NCBI RefSeq assembly: GCF_964259225.1
Contig: NZ_CAXVKN010000074.1
Reading direction: 5' to 3' (one strand)
From: Catenibacterium mitsuoka_A
GTDB taxonomy: Bacteria; Bacillota_I; Bacilli_A; Erysipelotrichales; Coprobacillaceae
Length of the DNA stretch: 10,423 bases
The notes below the pieces were generated by a model. It saw only the letters and a program-made list of their open reading frames with translations. It ran no database searches and had not been told where the DNA came from. The position numbers were made by a program, and so were the translations under genes. Positions 1 through 6,875 of the stretch are shown here, piece after piece (the stretch's first letter is position 1; each line of letters starts with the position of its first letter).

Positions 1-187
1 GGCAGATAGTCTATATCCTGAATATTTCTGCTCCACACTTCTCTTAAATCGTCACCTGTAGATTATGGGTATTCAAATAGTTTTTTGGTATTTAGCATAT
101 ATTTTCTTGGTGATTTTGTAGAATCCTAATTTATCAAACACATATATTCTGATCATTTCAACAACTGTACATAGAGTAAGTAGCAAT
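1..187. other. Unassigned DNA downstream of the liv operon terminator
   Basis: I see no gene here that I can defend. On the minus strand a short open frame comes through from the livF region and ends in a TGA at 73-75. Its only internal ATG after the terminator has no ribosome binding site. A second minus-strand frame opens after a TAA at 66-68 and runs off the window edge, reading GDDLREVWSRNIQDIDYL. It looks protein-like but has no start codon. On the plus strand a 19-codon frame runs in from the window edge and stops with TAG at 59-61. This could be the end of a neighbouring gene or a decayed remnant. Sequence to the left of the window is needed to decide. Confidence 0.3.
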
Positions 188-211
188 AAAAAAGTCCTCC
201 CTAAGGAGAAC
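188..211 (-). terminator. Intrinsic terminator of the liv operon
   Basis: Read on the minus strand, GTTCTCC pairs with GGAGGAC around a TTAG loop. This gives a 7-bp stem with one G-U pair, followed directly by six T. The hairpin starts 3 nt past the livF stop codon, so it should end the whole livJHMGF transcript. Confidence 0.85.
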
Positions 212-214
212 TTA

Positions 215-922
215 TTATCCAAGATATGCTTCTCTAACACGTGGGTTATTTGCAACATCATTTGCTTTACCTGATACAGTAATATTACCTGTTTCAAGTA
301 CATAAGCATGATCTGCAATAGAAAGTGCTTTATTCGCATTCTGTTCTACAAGAAGGATAGTAACACCTTCTTTTTCATTAACTTCTTTAATGATATCAAA
401 GATTTCATTGACAAGAATTGGAGAAAGACCCATTGATGGTTCATCTAATAGTAATAGTTTTGGTTTAGACATCAAAGCACGGCCCATTGCAAGCATCTGC
501 TGCTCACCACCAGATAATGTACCAGCTAACTGTTTCTTTCTTTCTCTTAAACGTGGGAATAATGTATAAATATGTTCAAGGTCATTCTTAATACCATCTG
601 CATCATTACGAAGATAAGCACCCATTTCTAGGTTATCAGCAACACTTAACTGGGCAAAGATACGACGTCCTTCAGGAACCTGTGCTAGACCTTTAGAGAC
701 AATCTTATGAGCAGGAGTTTTCATGATGTTTTCACCATTAAAGATAATATCACCACTCTTACCGTTTAATAAGCCAGAGATGGCATGCATTGTACTTGTT
801 TTACCTGCACCATTGGCACCAATAAGTGCAACGATTTCACCTTCTTCTACATTAAATGAAATCTTCTTAATCGCATTAATGACACCATAGTGTACTTCAA
901 GATCCTTAACTTCTAATAACAT
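215..922 (-). CDS. livF: Branched-chain amino acid ABC transporter, ATP-binding protein LivF
   Basis: This is one of the two cytoplasmic ATPases that power uptake of leucine, isoleucine and valine through LivHM. The 235 residues match the usual LivF length. Visible motifs are Walker A GANGAGKTS (35-43), the Q-loop in AQVPEGRRIF (Q81), the signature LSGGEQQ (136-142) and Walker B LLLLDEP (156-162). The AQVPEGR and VEQNAN (192-197) segments are typical of LivF. The position usually held by the switch histidine is Gln194, as is normal in this subfamily. The ATG is 2 nt past the livG stop. Its Shine-Dalgarno sequence, GAGGAGGG, is formed by the last livG codons, so translation of the two is probably coupled. 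It is the last gene of the operon, with a terminator immediately after it. Substrate identity rests on family and operon order. Confidence 0.96.
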   Translation of the reverse strand: MLLEVKDLEVHYGVINAIKKISFNVEEGEIVALIGANGAGKTSTMHAISGLLNGKSGDIIFNGENIMKTPAHKIVSKGLAQVPEGRRIFAQLSVADNLEMGAYLRNDADGIKNDLEHIYTLFPRLRERKKQLAGTLSGGEQQMLAMGRALMSKPKLLLLDEPSMGLSPILVNEIFDIIKEVNEKEGVTILLVEQNANKALSIADHAYVLETGNITVSGKANDVANNPRVREAYLG

Positions 923-924
923 CT

Positions 925-1701
925 TTAGCCCTCCTCTTCATTGCCTAAGTAGGCAGCTACAACATCAGGGTTGTTTCTAATTTCTTCAGGTGTACCAAAA
1001 GCAAGTACTGTACCAAAGTTTAATACTGCAATCTTTTCACAGATACCCATAACTAGTTTCATATCATGTTCAATAAGAAGAATTGCGACAGAGAACTTTT
1101 CTCTTACAATCTTAATAGTTTCCATTAATTCAGCTGTTTCTGTAGGGTTCATACCTGCAGCAGGTTCATCTAATAATAATAGCTTAGGTGCAGTCGCAAG
1201 TGCTCTCGCAATTTCCAGTTTTCTCTGCTTACCATAAGGTAAGTTCTTTGCCTTTGATTCTGCAAATTCTTCTAGATGGAAAACACGTAATAATGATAAA
1301 GCTTCTTCCTGCATAGCAGCTTCAGCCTTCTTATATTTAGGTGTATGGAATAATGCATCAAAGACAGTATAAGGATGGGAATAATGGAGTCCTACTTTTA
1401 CATTATCAATAACACTCATTTCCTTGAATAAACGAATATTTTGGAATGTTCTAGCGATACCAGCTTTAGTGATCTTAATTGTATTTGCTTTTTTAATAGG
1501 CTGTCCTTCAAAAAGGATACGACCACTTGTTGGCTGATAAACACCTGTTAATAGGTTGAAGACAGTTGTTTTACCTGCACCATTTGGACCAATTAAACCA
1601 AATAACTGGTTCTTATCGATTTCAAAGTTAAATTCATCTACGGCTTTTAATCCACCAAACTGAATACCAAGCCCTTCTGCTTTTAATAATGGTGTACTCA
1701 T
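925..1701 (-). CDS. livG: Branched-chain amino acid ABC transporter, ATP-binding protein LivG
   Basis: This is the second cytoplasmic ATPase of the branched-chain amino acid importer, predicted to pair with LivF. At 258 residues it is full length for LivG. It shows Walker A GPNGAGKTT (38-46) and the Q-loop in ARTFQNIRLF (Q87). The LivG-type signature is LPYGKQRKLEIARAL (154-168) in place of a canonical LSGGQ. Walker B is LLLLDEPAAGMNP (174-186), and the switch histidine is present in LLIEHDM (H212). The C-terminus, NPDVVAAYLG, is also typical of the family. The start codon overlaps the livM stop in an ATGA arrangement (4 nt shared), which indicates translational coupling within the operon. 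Nothing is missing from the catalytic core. Confidence 0.96.
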   Translation of the reverse strand: MSTPLLKAEGLGIQFGGLKAVDEFNFEIDKNQLFGLIGPNGAGKTTVFNLLTGVYQPTSGRILFEGQPIKKANTIKITKAGIARTFQNIRLFKEMSVIDNVKVGLHYSHPYTVFDALFHTPKYKKAEAAMQEEALSLLRVFHLEEFAESKAKNLPYGKQRKLEIARALATAPKLLLLDEPAAGMNPTETAELMETIKIVREKFSVAILLIEHDMKLVMGICEKIAVLNFGTVLAFGTPEEIRNNPDVVAAYLGNEEEG

Positions 1702-2645
1702 TCTGGCTTCACCTCATCTTTCTTTTTAAAGAATGGAAGACGTTCCATGATCTGTTCGCCTTTACCAGTTCCTTTTAAAATCATAGCAGCAATTAATACA
1801 ATTGCATATAACAACATTCTATACTGTGAGAATGAGATCAATAATTCTGGAATTATAGTAAGCACTATAGCTGCAATAATAGAGCCTTTTAAGTTACCCA
1901 TACCACCTAGCACTACCATAACTAGAATTTCAACTGATTTGTTGAAGTCAAATCCTTTAGGGAGGATAACTGTATAATAATGTGCATATAAGCCTCCTGC
2001 AAGTCCTGCAAAAATAGCACTCACTGCAAAGGCAAATACTTTATAATAACCAACATCAATACCAGATAATTCTGATGCTGTTTCATCTTCACGAATTGAG
2101 ATAATGGCACGTCCATGTCTAGATTTCACAATTGAATATACGACAAAGATTGTGATAATCATTGCGATAAAGACATAAACAAGATTTGTATTCAAAGGAA
2201 TACCAATTAAACCTTTTGCGCCATTAGTGATTTCAAGGTTATTCATAATAACACGGATGATTTCATTGAAAGCAAGAGTGATAATACAAAGATAGTCACC
2301 TTTTAATCTTAATACTGGAATACCGATAATTAAACCAATAACACCAGCTGCAATCGCACCAATAAGTAATGATACAATAAATGGAAGATTTAAATAAATA
2401 CTAAGTAAAGCTGATGTATAAGCACCTACTGACATGAAACCAGCATGTCCTAAAGTAAGCTGTCCTAAATAACCAGCTGCTAAGTTAAGTGATACAGCGA
2501 GGATAATATTAATACCACAAAGAATTAATACACCCTGCCAATAAGAGTTAATAACAGATGTAGCTGTTCCTATCATCAATACTGCAAAGATCACAATTGA
2601 AAGAATGAATGATCTGAATAGTTCGTTTTTTAATAGTTTTTCCAT
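1698..2645 (-). CDS. livM: Branched-chain amino acid ABC transporter, permease LivM
   Basis: This is an integral membrane permease that forms the translocation channel with LivH. The 315-residue protein is strongly hydrophobic, with roughly 8-10 predicted membrane segments starting near residue 12. Family hallmarks are LNLAAGYLGQLTLGHAGF (53-70), RLKGDYLCIITLAFNEIIR (113-131) and TNGAKGLIGIP (140-150). The cytoplasmic coupling loop, GRAIISIREDETASELSGID (178-197), is where the ATPases are expected to dock. The charged tail (PFFKKKDEVKPE) should lie in the cytoplasm. The gene begins 3 nt after livH with AAGG 8 nt before the ATG, and overlaps livG by 4 nt at its end. Permease identity is clear; substrate specificity is inferred from the operon. 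Confidence 0.95.
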   Translation of the reverse strand: MEKLLKNELFRSFILSIVIFAVLMIGTATSVINSYWQGVLILCGINIILAVSLNLAAGYLGQLTLGHAGFMSVGAYTSALLSIYLNLPFIVSLLIGAIAAGVIGLIIGIPVLRLKGDYLCIITLAFNEIIRVIMNNLEITNGAKGLIGIPLNTNLVYVFIAMIITIFVVYSIVKSRHGRAIISIREDETASELSGIDVGYYKVFAFAVSAIFAGLAGGLYAHYYTVILPKGFDFNKSVEILVMVVLGGMGNLKGSIIAAIVLTIIPELLISFSQYRMLLYAIVLIAAMILKGTGKGEQIMERLPFFKKKDEVKPE

Positions 2646-2648
2646 AGA

Positions 2649-3521
2649 CTACACCTTCTCTCTTACATTCTTACCAAATAAGCCTGCTGGCTTAACTAAT
2701 AAGACGATAATAAGAATACCAAATACAACCGCATCAGAGAAATCTGAAGAGATATAGGCAATTGTAAGTGATTCTGCAACACCAAGCATTAAACCACCCA
2801 CCATAGCTCCTGGTACACTACCGATTCCACCAAGTACAGCTGCGATAAATGCTTTAATACCTAACATTAAACCGATATATGGAGTAATTAATGAATAAGC
2901 ACATCCATAAATAACACCCGCAATAGCACCAAGTCCTGAACCAATCGCAAATGTAAGAGATACTGTTGTATTTACATTAATACCCATTAACTGGGCAGCA
3001 CCCTGGTCTTCTGATACAGCACGCATTGCTTTTCCTAGTTTTGTCTTATTAATAAAGAATAATAAAACAGCAGTACATACAGCTGTTACTACAAGAGTAA
3101 TAACAGTGATATATTTAATAGAAATACCACCAAGATTGATAGTCCCTTTTGGCATAATCTGTGGGAATGTACGAGCTGCACTACCAAAGATTAATAAGAA
3201 TACATTTTCTAATAAGTAGCTAACACCAATGGCAGTGATCAATACTTCAAGTGAACCTTTACCTCTTAAAGGTTTATAAGCTACTTTTTCTGTTAAAACA
3301 CCTAAAGCTGCAGTCGCAACTATAGAAAACAAAATTGCTGGAATAGGTCCTACAAAACCCATCGCGATTAATGCGAAATAAGCCCCTGCCATGATAATAT
3401 CACCATGGGCAAAGTTGATCATTTTCGCAATACCATAAACCATTGTATAACCAATTGCAACTAAAGCATACATACTCCCAGTCGAGAGTCCGTTGATGAT
3501 TTGGTTGATAAAGTTAATCAT
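2649..3521 (-). CDS. livH: Branched-chain amino acid ABC transporter, permease LivH
   Basis: This is the integral membrane partner of LivM. It has 290 residues with about eight hydrophobic segments. The N-terminus carries the LivH signature GSMYALVAIGYTMVYG (15-30) followed by INFAHGD (35-41). The cytoplasmic coupling loop is GKAMRAVSEDQGAAQLMGIN (163-182), and the C-terminal hydrophobic stretch ends in LLVKPAGLFG, also typical of the family. The start is supported by GGGGAG 8 nt before the ATG. It is the first gene after the livJ attenuator, so its expression depends on read-through of that hairpin. I see no separate promoter in the short gap before it. Confidence 0.95.
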   Translation of the reverse strand: MINFINQIINGLSTGSMYALVAIGYTMVYGIAKMINFAHGDIIMAGAYFALIAMGFVGPIPAILFSIVATAALGVLTEKVAYKPLRGKGSLEVLITAIGVSYLLENVFLLIFGSAARTFPQIMPKGTINLGGISIKYITVITLVVTAVCTAVLLFFINKTKLGKAMRAVSEDQGAAQLMGINVNTTVSLTFAIGSGLGAIAGVIYGCAYSLITPYIGLMLGIKAFIAAVLGGIGSVPGAMVGGLMLGVAESLTIAYISSDFSDAVVFGILIIVLLVKPAGLFGKNVREKV

Positions 3522-3540
3522 AATTACTTCTCCCCTCTAA

Positions 3541-3573
3541 AAATAAAAAAATAAGGAGAGATGAACTCTCCTT
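3541..3573 (-). terminator. Intercistronic terminator/attenuator between livJ and livH
   Basis: On the minus strand AAGGAGAG pairs perfectly with CTCTCCTT (8 bp) around a TTCAT loop. It is followed by a T-rich tract containing runs of seven and five T. It begins 9 nt after the livJ stop, inside the operon. Partial termination here would give more binding protein than permease, a common arrangement in binding-protein operons. The strength of read-through cannot be judged from sequence. Confidence 0.8.
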
Positions 3574-3582
3574 TATTCATCG

Positions 3583-4725
3583 TTATTTTGCAGTTACATA
3601 CTGACCGTTCTTGATAGTAACGATATTTAATTCCTTAACAGGGTTGTGGTTCTTATCATAAGTGAATCCACCACAAACTGCTTCATCATCAGATACTTTG
3701 ACCTTTGCTAATGCAGCGTTTACCTTTTCAGGATCAGTTGATTTAGCTTTGTTGATAGCTTTCATCATAACAGTAACTGTATCATAAGCCATACCAGCGA
3801 ACATACTTGGAGTTGTTCCATATTCTTTTTCATAAGCTTTTACGAATTCATATGCAGGACCGCTAGTTGCATCTTTGTTGTAACCACTTGTGAAGAAGCA
3901 GTTTTCAAAGTCTGCAGTGTTAACACCCTTAACACCAAGAACACCATCCCAGCCATCAGCACCAAATATTGTAGTCTTAACGCCAGAGTCTCTTAACTGT
4001 TTAGTAATAGATACAACTGATTCATAGTAATCTGGTAAGAAAACAGCATCAGGATTTGCCTGTTTGATCTTAGAAATGAATGTTGAGAAATCTTTAGTAT
4101 TTGCATTATATGCTTCATAGAATGAAACATTAACGCCCTGCTTCTTAGCTTCAGCTTTATAAGCAGCTGCAACACCTGTAGAATAATCAGATTCCTTGTT
4201 GTAAAGAACTGCTACGTTCTTGAAATCATATTTAGCTTTAGACTGTTTAGCTAAGTAAGTACCAGCATAAGAGTCATTTGTACAGATTCTAAATACGTTC
4301 TTATAAGCTGTTTTACCATTCATAGTGAATTTATCACCTGAAGCAGATGGTGAAAGAACTGGTGTGTTGTTCTTGCTTGCAGCACTTGCTACTGAAAGTG
4401 CAGAACCAGTTGTTACTGGTGAAAGAACTGCAGTGACCTTATCATCATTATATAACTTGTTATAGTCATTTACGGCTGTAGTTGGATCAGCCTTATCATC
4501 ATAGTAAACGCCTGTAATCTTAGTGCCATGTTTCTTGTTATAATCATTAATAGCCATCTTCATAGCATTCTTTACGGCTGTACCATACTGAGAAGCTTCA
4601 CCACTTAGTGGGCCGATAAAACCAAATTTAGGTGCTTTGATATCTGTTGTAGATGAATTCCCATTACTACAACCTACTAACATTGCTGCGACTGCACCAG
4701 CTGTCACGATTGTTTTGAATTTCAT
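3583..4725 (-). CDS. livJ: Branched-chain amino acid ABC transporter, substrate-binding lipoprotein
   Basis: This is the extracytoplasmic receptor of the importer, of the type I periplasmic-binding fold (Leu/Ile/Val-binding, Peripla_BP_6 family). With the ATG at 4725 it has 380 residues. The N-terminus MKFKTIVTAGAVAAMLVGC is a lipoprotein signal with lipobox LVGC. Cys19 would be lipidated, which tethers the protein to the outer face of the membrane as expected in a Gram-positive. A Ser/Thr/Asn-rich linker follows. Family segments are FGFIGPLSGEASQYG (34-48), SPVTTGSALSVA (101-112), TPVLSPSAS (120-128) and a late AGMAYDTV stretch. An in-frame TTG at 4740 would add five residues, but GGAGGG lies 7 nt before the ATG and overlaps that TTG region. 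The true ligand (Leu/Ile/Val or another amino acid) is inferred. Confidence 0.93.
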   Translation of the reverse strand: MKFKTIVTAGAVAAMLVGCSNGNSSTTDIKAPKFGFIGPLSGEASQYGTAVKNAMKMAINDYNKKHGTKITGVYYDDKADPTTAVNDYNKLYNDDKVTAVLSPVTTGSALSVASAASKNNTPVLSPSASGDKFTMNGKTAYKNVFRICTNDSYAGTYLAKQSKAKYDFKNVAVLYNKESDYSTGVAAAYKAEAKKQGVNVSFYEAYNANTKDFSTFISKIKQANPDAVFLPDYYESVVSITKQLRDSGVKTTIFGADGWDGVLGVKGVNTADFENCFFTSGYNKDATSGPAYEFVKAYEKEYGTTPSMFAGMAYDTVTVMMKAINKAKSTDPEKVNAALAKVKVSDDEAVCGGFTYDKNHNPVKELNIVTIKNGQYVTAK

Positions 4726-4756
4726 ACATTTTCCCTCCAATTTGTATATGTCCCTT

Positions 4757-4784
4757 ATTATACAATCTCATTTGGGTTTGTCAA
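4757..4784 (-). promoter_or_regulatory. Sigma-A type promoter of the liv operon
   Basis: On the minus strand TTGACA (plus coordinates 4779-4784) and TATAAT (4757-4762) are both perfect consensus, separated by 16 nt. Transcription should start near 4750. That leaves a leader of about 25 nt, too short for a riboswitch or T-box, so any control would act on the promoter itself. I saw no clear CodY-like palindrome beside it. Confidence 0.87.
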
Positions 4785-4849
4785 TATAATTTCATCACCT
4801 TTTTTATACCAAAACAAATATTTTTGATTTTATTTACCTTTTTCCTAAT

Positions 4850-5962
4850 TTATTGCATTGTTTTTGAAACCTCTTTAAATACTGAATAAGCGCTTGCTAA
4901 CGCAAAATGAATGTTATAACCACCACAATCCCCTGTGATATCTAATATTTCACCTGTCGCATAAAGATGAGGATAGCGAATGAATTCAAATGATTGATCA
5001 AAATTAGAAATCATTAATCCCCCACAATCTGCCTGGGCAAATTCTTCCCCTCTTAAAGCTTTGACAGTGAATTCTAGATGTTTAAGGAAAGAGACCGGGT
5101 TCTTCTGATTTTCTACTATTGGCACTAATTTTGGATGAACCAGACCATCATAAGGACCACTCATTGTTTTTAATGTACGAATAATTGAATGTAGTTCTTG
5201 ATCTGTAAATTCAGGATAGAAATCACATATGATTTTATCTCCAGGACGAGCATAGCGGCTTAATACCATTACTGCAATTCCACTGATACCATAATCAGTA
5301 AAAAGAAGTTCACCTTTTTCTTTATGTCCTTTTAAAGTAAATTCTCCCTTCATTCTCACTCCCTTTAATTTCTTATAGGCAGGTTCAGTCATCAACTGAG
5401 TAATAGTAGGTCTCATAGGACGATAATCTACTTCTAGAGAATTAAAAAGTGTTCTTCTATCTTTCATACCTGATAATTTACCAGCAGGAGTACCGCAGGC
5501 AATAGTGACATAATCTGCCTGATAATCCTTATTGATGGCATGTATTAAATAACCATGCTTATTCTTTTTAATAGATAAGACTTCTTCCTCGCAGATAATT
5601 TCTACACCATATTCTTCTGCTCTATTTAAAAATAATGTCTGTACAGCTTTGGCTGACTCACTATAAGGGTATAAGAGATTACCCATATATTTTGTATAAA
5701 GGCCAATATCCTTAAGTGCTTCTACTATATCAAAATCATGAATGATATCATTTACCCATGGTTTGATGTCTCCATCATAATGTGCCTTGTCTAGATCCTT
5801 GTTAGAAAGATTACAACGCCCATTACCTGTCGCTAAAAGTTTCTTTAATGGTTTGTCATTGGCTTCAAGTACAACAACATCGATATCTAGATATTTTTTC
5901 AATAAAATAGAAAGATATATACCTGATATACCTCCCCCAATAATAATCATTTTCTTTTTCAT
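4850..5962 (-). CDS. FAD-dependent oxidoreductase, HI0933/BaiN-like flavoprotein family
   Basis: This is a predicted cytoplasmic flavoprotein of the HI0933/YhiN family, often labelled 'aminoacetone oxidase family' or BaiN-like. No secure substrate can be given. The N-terminal dinucleotide-binding motif is IIIGGGISG (6-14), with an acidic residue at the end of the second strand (E33). The family hallmark KLLATGNGRCNLSN (41-54) follows. Near the C-terminus are an ADCGGL segment and TGEILDITGDCGGYN (336-350), the usual FAD-contacting end. At 370 residues it is shorter than the roughly 400 common in the family, and the middle (ACGTPAGKLSG) departs from the usual GG-S-P-TG-GDG pattern. GAGGTG 7 nt before the ATG supports the start. 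It is divergent from yebC. The gap to livJ has no clear terminator, so some read-through is possible. Confidence 0.85.
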   Translation of the reverse strand: MKKKMIIIGGGISGIYLSILLKKYLDIDVVVLEANDKPLKKLLATGNGRCNLSNKDLDKAHYDGDIKPWVNDIIHDFDIVEALKDIGLYTKYMGNLLYPYSESAKAVQTLFLNRAEEYGVEIICEEEVLSIKKNKHGYLIHAINKDYQADYVTIACGTPAGKLSGMKDRRTLFNSLEVDYRPMRPTITQLMTEPAYKKLKGVRMKGEFTLKGHKEKGELLFTDYGISGIAVMVLSRYARPGDKIICDFYPEFTDQELHSIIRTLKTMSGPYDGLVHPKLVPIVENQKNPVSFLKHLEFTVKALRGEEFAQADCGGLMISNFDQSFEFIRYPHLYATGEILDITGDCGGYNIHFALASAYSVFKEVSKTMQ

Positions 5963-6018
5963 TTTTATACACCTCGATACAATAGTAATGCATTTCCAGT
6001 GTATTTTCCAATTCTTTA

Positions 6019-6047
6019 TTGAAATAATTAGTCTTTGTGTTTATAAT
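6019..6047 (+). promoter_or_regulatory. Promoter of yebC
   Basis: TTGAAA (6019-6024) and TATAAT (6042-6047) are separated by 17 nt. Transcription should start near 6054, giving a leader of about 26 nt that contains AAGGAGG (6064-6070), 9 nt before the yebC ATG. Confidence 0.82.
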
Positions 6048-6079
6048 GTGTAAGGAAATTTACAAGGAGGAATTAGATT

Positions 6080-6820
6080 ATGGGTAGAGCTCATGAAGTA
6101 CGTAAAGCCGCAATGGCAAAGACTGCTGCTAAGAAAACTAAACTTTATTCTTACTATGGTAAAGAAATCTATTTAGCAGCGAAGGCAGGCGGCCCTGAAC
6201 CGGACGGTAATCTAAGCCTTAGAAGATTAATTGAAAAAGCAAAGAAAGATCAGGTTCCTGGAGACGTTATCAAGCGTGCGATTGATAAAGTTAAGAACGG
6301 TGCTGTAGAAGATTATGAAAGTGTACAGTTTGAAGGTTTTGGTCCTTCAGGATCAACTGTTATTGTTAAATGTTTAACAGATAACATCAACCGTACTATT
6401 TCACAGGTACGTCCTGCATTCACTAAATCAAAAGCTAAGCTTGGTGCTGAAGGTTCAGTATCTTATTTATATGATGTAGAATCTGTTGTTCAGTTCAAAG
6501 GAATGGACGAAGAAACTGCAATTGATGCATTAATCGAAGGCGAAGTTGATCCTAAAGATATCGAAACTTTAGAAGATGGCAGCTTAAAGATTACTGGTGA
6601 ACCAACTGATTATAACGCAATCAAGACAGCTATTGAAAATAAGCTTCCTGATGTTGAATTTGATGTTGACGAAATCCAAACTAAACCACAGGAAACAGTT
6701 GAACTTGAAGGTGAAGATATGGTTTTATTTGAAAGACTAATGAATCTTCTTAATGACTGTGATGATGTTGACCAGGTTTATCACAATGTTTCTAACTATG
6801 ATGATGGTGAAGAAGAATAG
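6080..6820 (+). CDS. yebC: YebC/TACO1-family protein, YeeN-like (YebC2) subgroup
   Basis: This is a cytoplasmic protein of the YebC/PmpR/TACO1 family, long annotated as a transcription regulator. More recent work links the family to the ribosome and relief of stalling at proline-rich sequences. It has 246 residues, which is full length. The N-terminus MGRAHEVRKAAMAKTAAKKTKLYS and the block YYGKEIYLAAKAGGPEPDGN (25-44) are closer to E. coli YeeN than to E. coli YebC, which begins MAGHSKW. Next come LIEKAKKDQVPGDVIKRAIDK (50-70), the central FEGFGPSGSTVIVKCLTDNINRT block and the late DVEFDVDEIQTKP segment. The tail is very acidic (DDGEEE). An ideal Shine-Dalgarno sequence supports the start. 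It is the only complete plus-strand gene here, is monocistronic, and its stop codon lies inside its own terminator stem. Confidence 0.94.
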   Translation: MGRAHEVRKAAMAKTAAKKTKLYSYYGKEIYLAAKAGGPEPDGNLSLRRLIEKAKKDQVPGDVIKRAIDKVKNGAVEDYESVQFEGFGPSGSTVIVKCLTDNINRTISQVRPAFTKSKAKLGAEGSVSYLYDVESVVQFKGMDEETAIDALIEGEVDPKDIETLEDGSLKITGEPTDYNAIKTAIENKLPDVEFDVDEIQTKPQETVELEGEDMVLFERLMNLLNDCDDVDQVYHNVSNYDDGEEE

Positions 6821-6840
6821 CGAGAGCTATTCTTTTTTTT
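6813..6840 (+). terminator. Intrinsic terminator of yebC, overlapping the stop codon
   Basis: AAGAATAGC pairs with GCTATTCTT (9 bp) around a GAGA tetraloop (6822-6825), and a run of eight T follows (6833-6840). The yebC TAG stop is part of the 5' arm. Confidence 0.92.
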
Positions 6841-6842
6841 GC

Positions 6843-6870
6843 AAAAAAATACGGTTCTTATGAACCGTAT
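6843..6870 (-). terminator. Intrinsic terminator of the malic enzyme gene
   Basis: On the minus strand ATACGGTTC pairs with GAACCGTAT (9 bp) around an ATAA loop, and seven T follow. It lies 5 nt past the malic enzyme stop. It is back to back with the yebC terminator, so the convergent genes are insulated from each other. Confidence 0.92.
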
Positions 6871-6875
6871 CTGTA

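Noticed and set aside
215..922. LivF lacking the ABC switch histidine (Gln194 in VEQN)
   Set aside because: The VEQN segment is the normal state in LivF proteins; it is not a defect.
4726..4740. Longer livJ start at an in-frame TTG
   Set aside because: The TTG overlaps the GGAGGG ribosome binding site, which is correctly spaced for the ATG at 4725. The ATG also gives a clean lipoprotein signal.
4785..4849. AT-rich gap between the FAD protein and livJ as a terminator or leader regulator
   Set aside because: Only a 4-bp inverted repeat (CAAA/TTTG) is visible, with no GC stem and T tract. The liv leader is too short for a riboswitch or T-box.
5982..6011. TTGGAA-18-TACTAT as a promoter for the FAD protein
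   Set aside because: Both boxes are weak, and the implied start would fall on the ribosome binding site itself. I could not assign a convincing promoter for this gene.
5787..6053. Plus-strand open frame over the start of the FAD protein
   Set aside because: It runs antisense to a gene with clear motifs and has no ribosome binding site or recognisable protein content.
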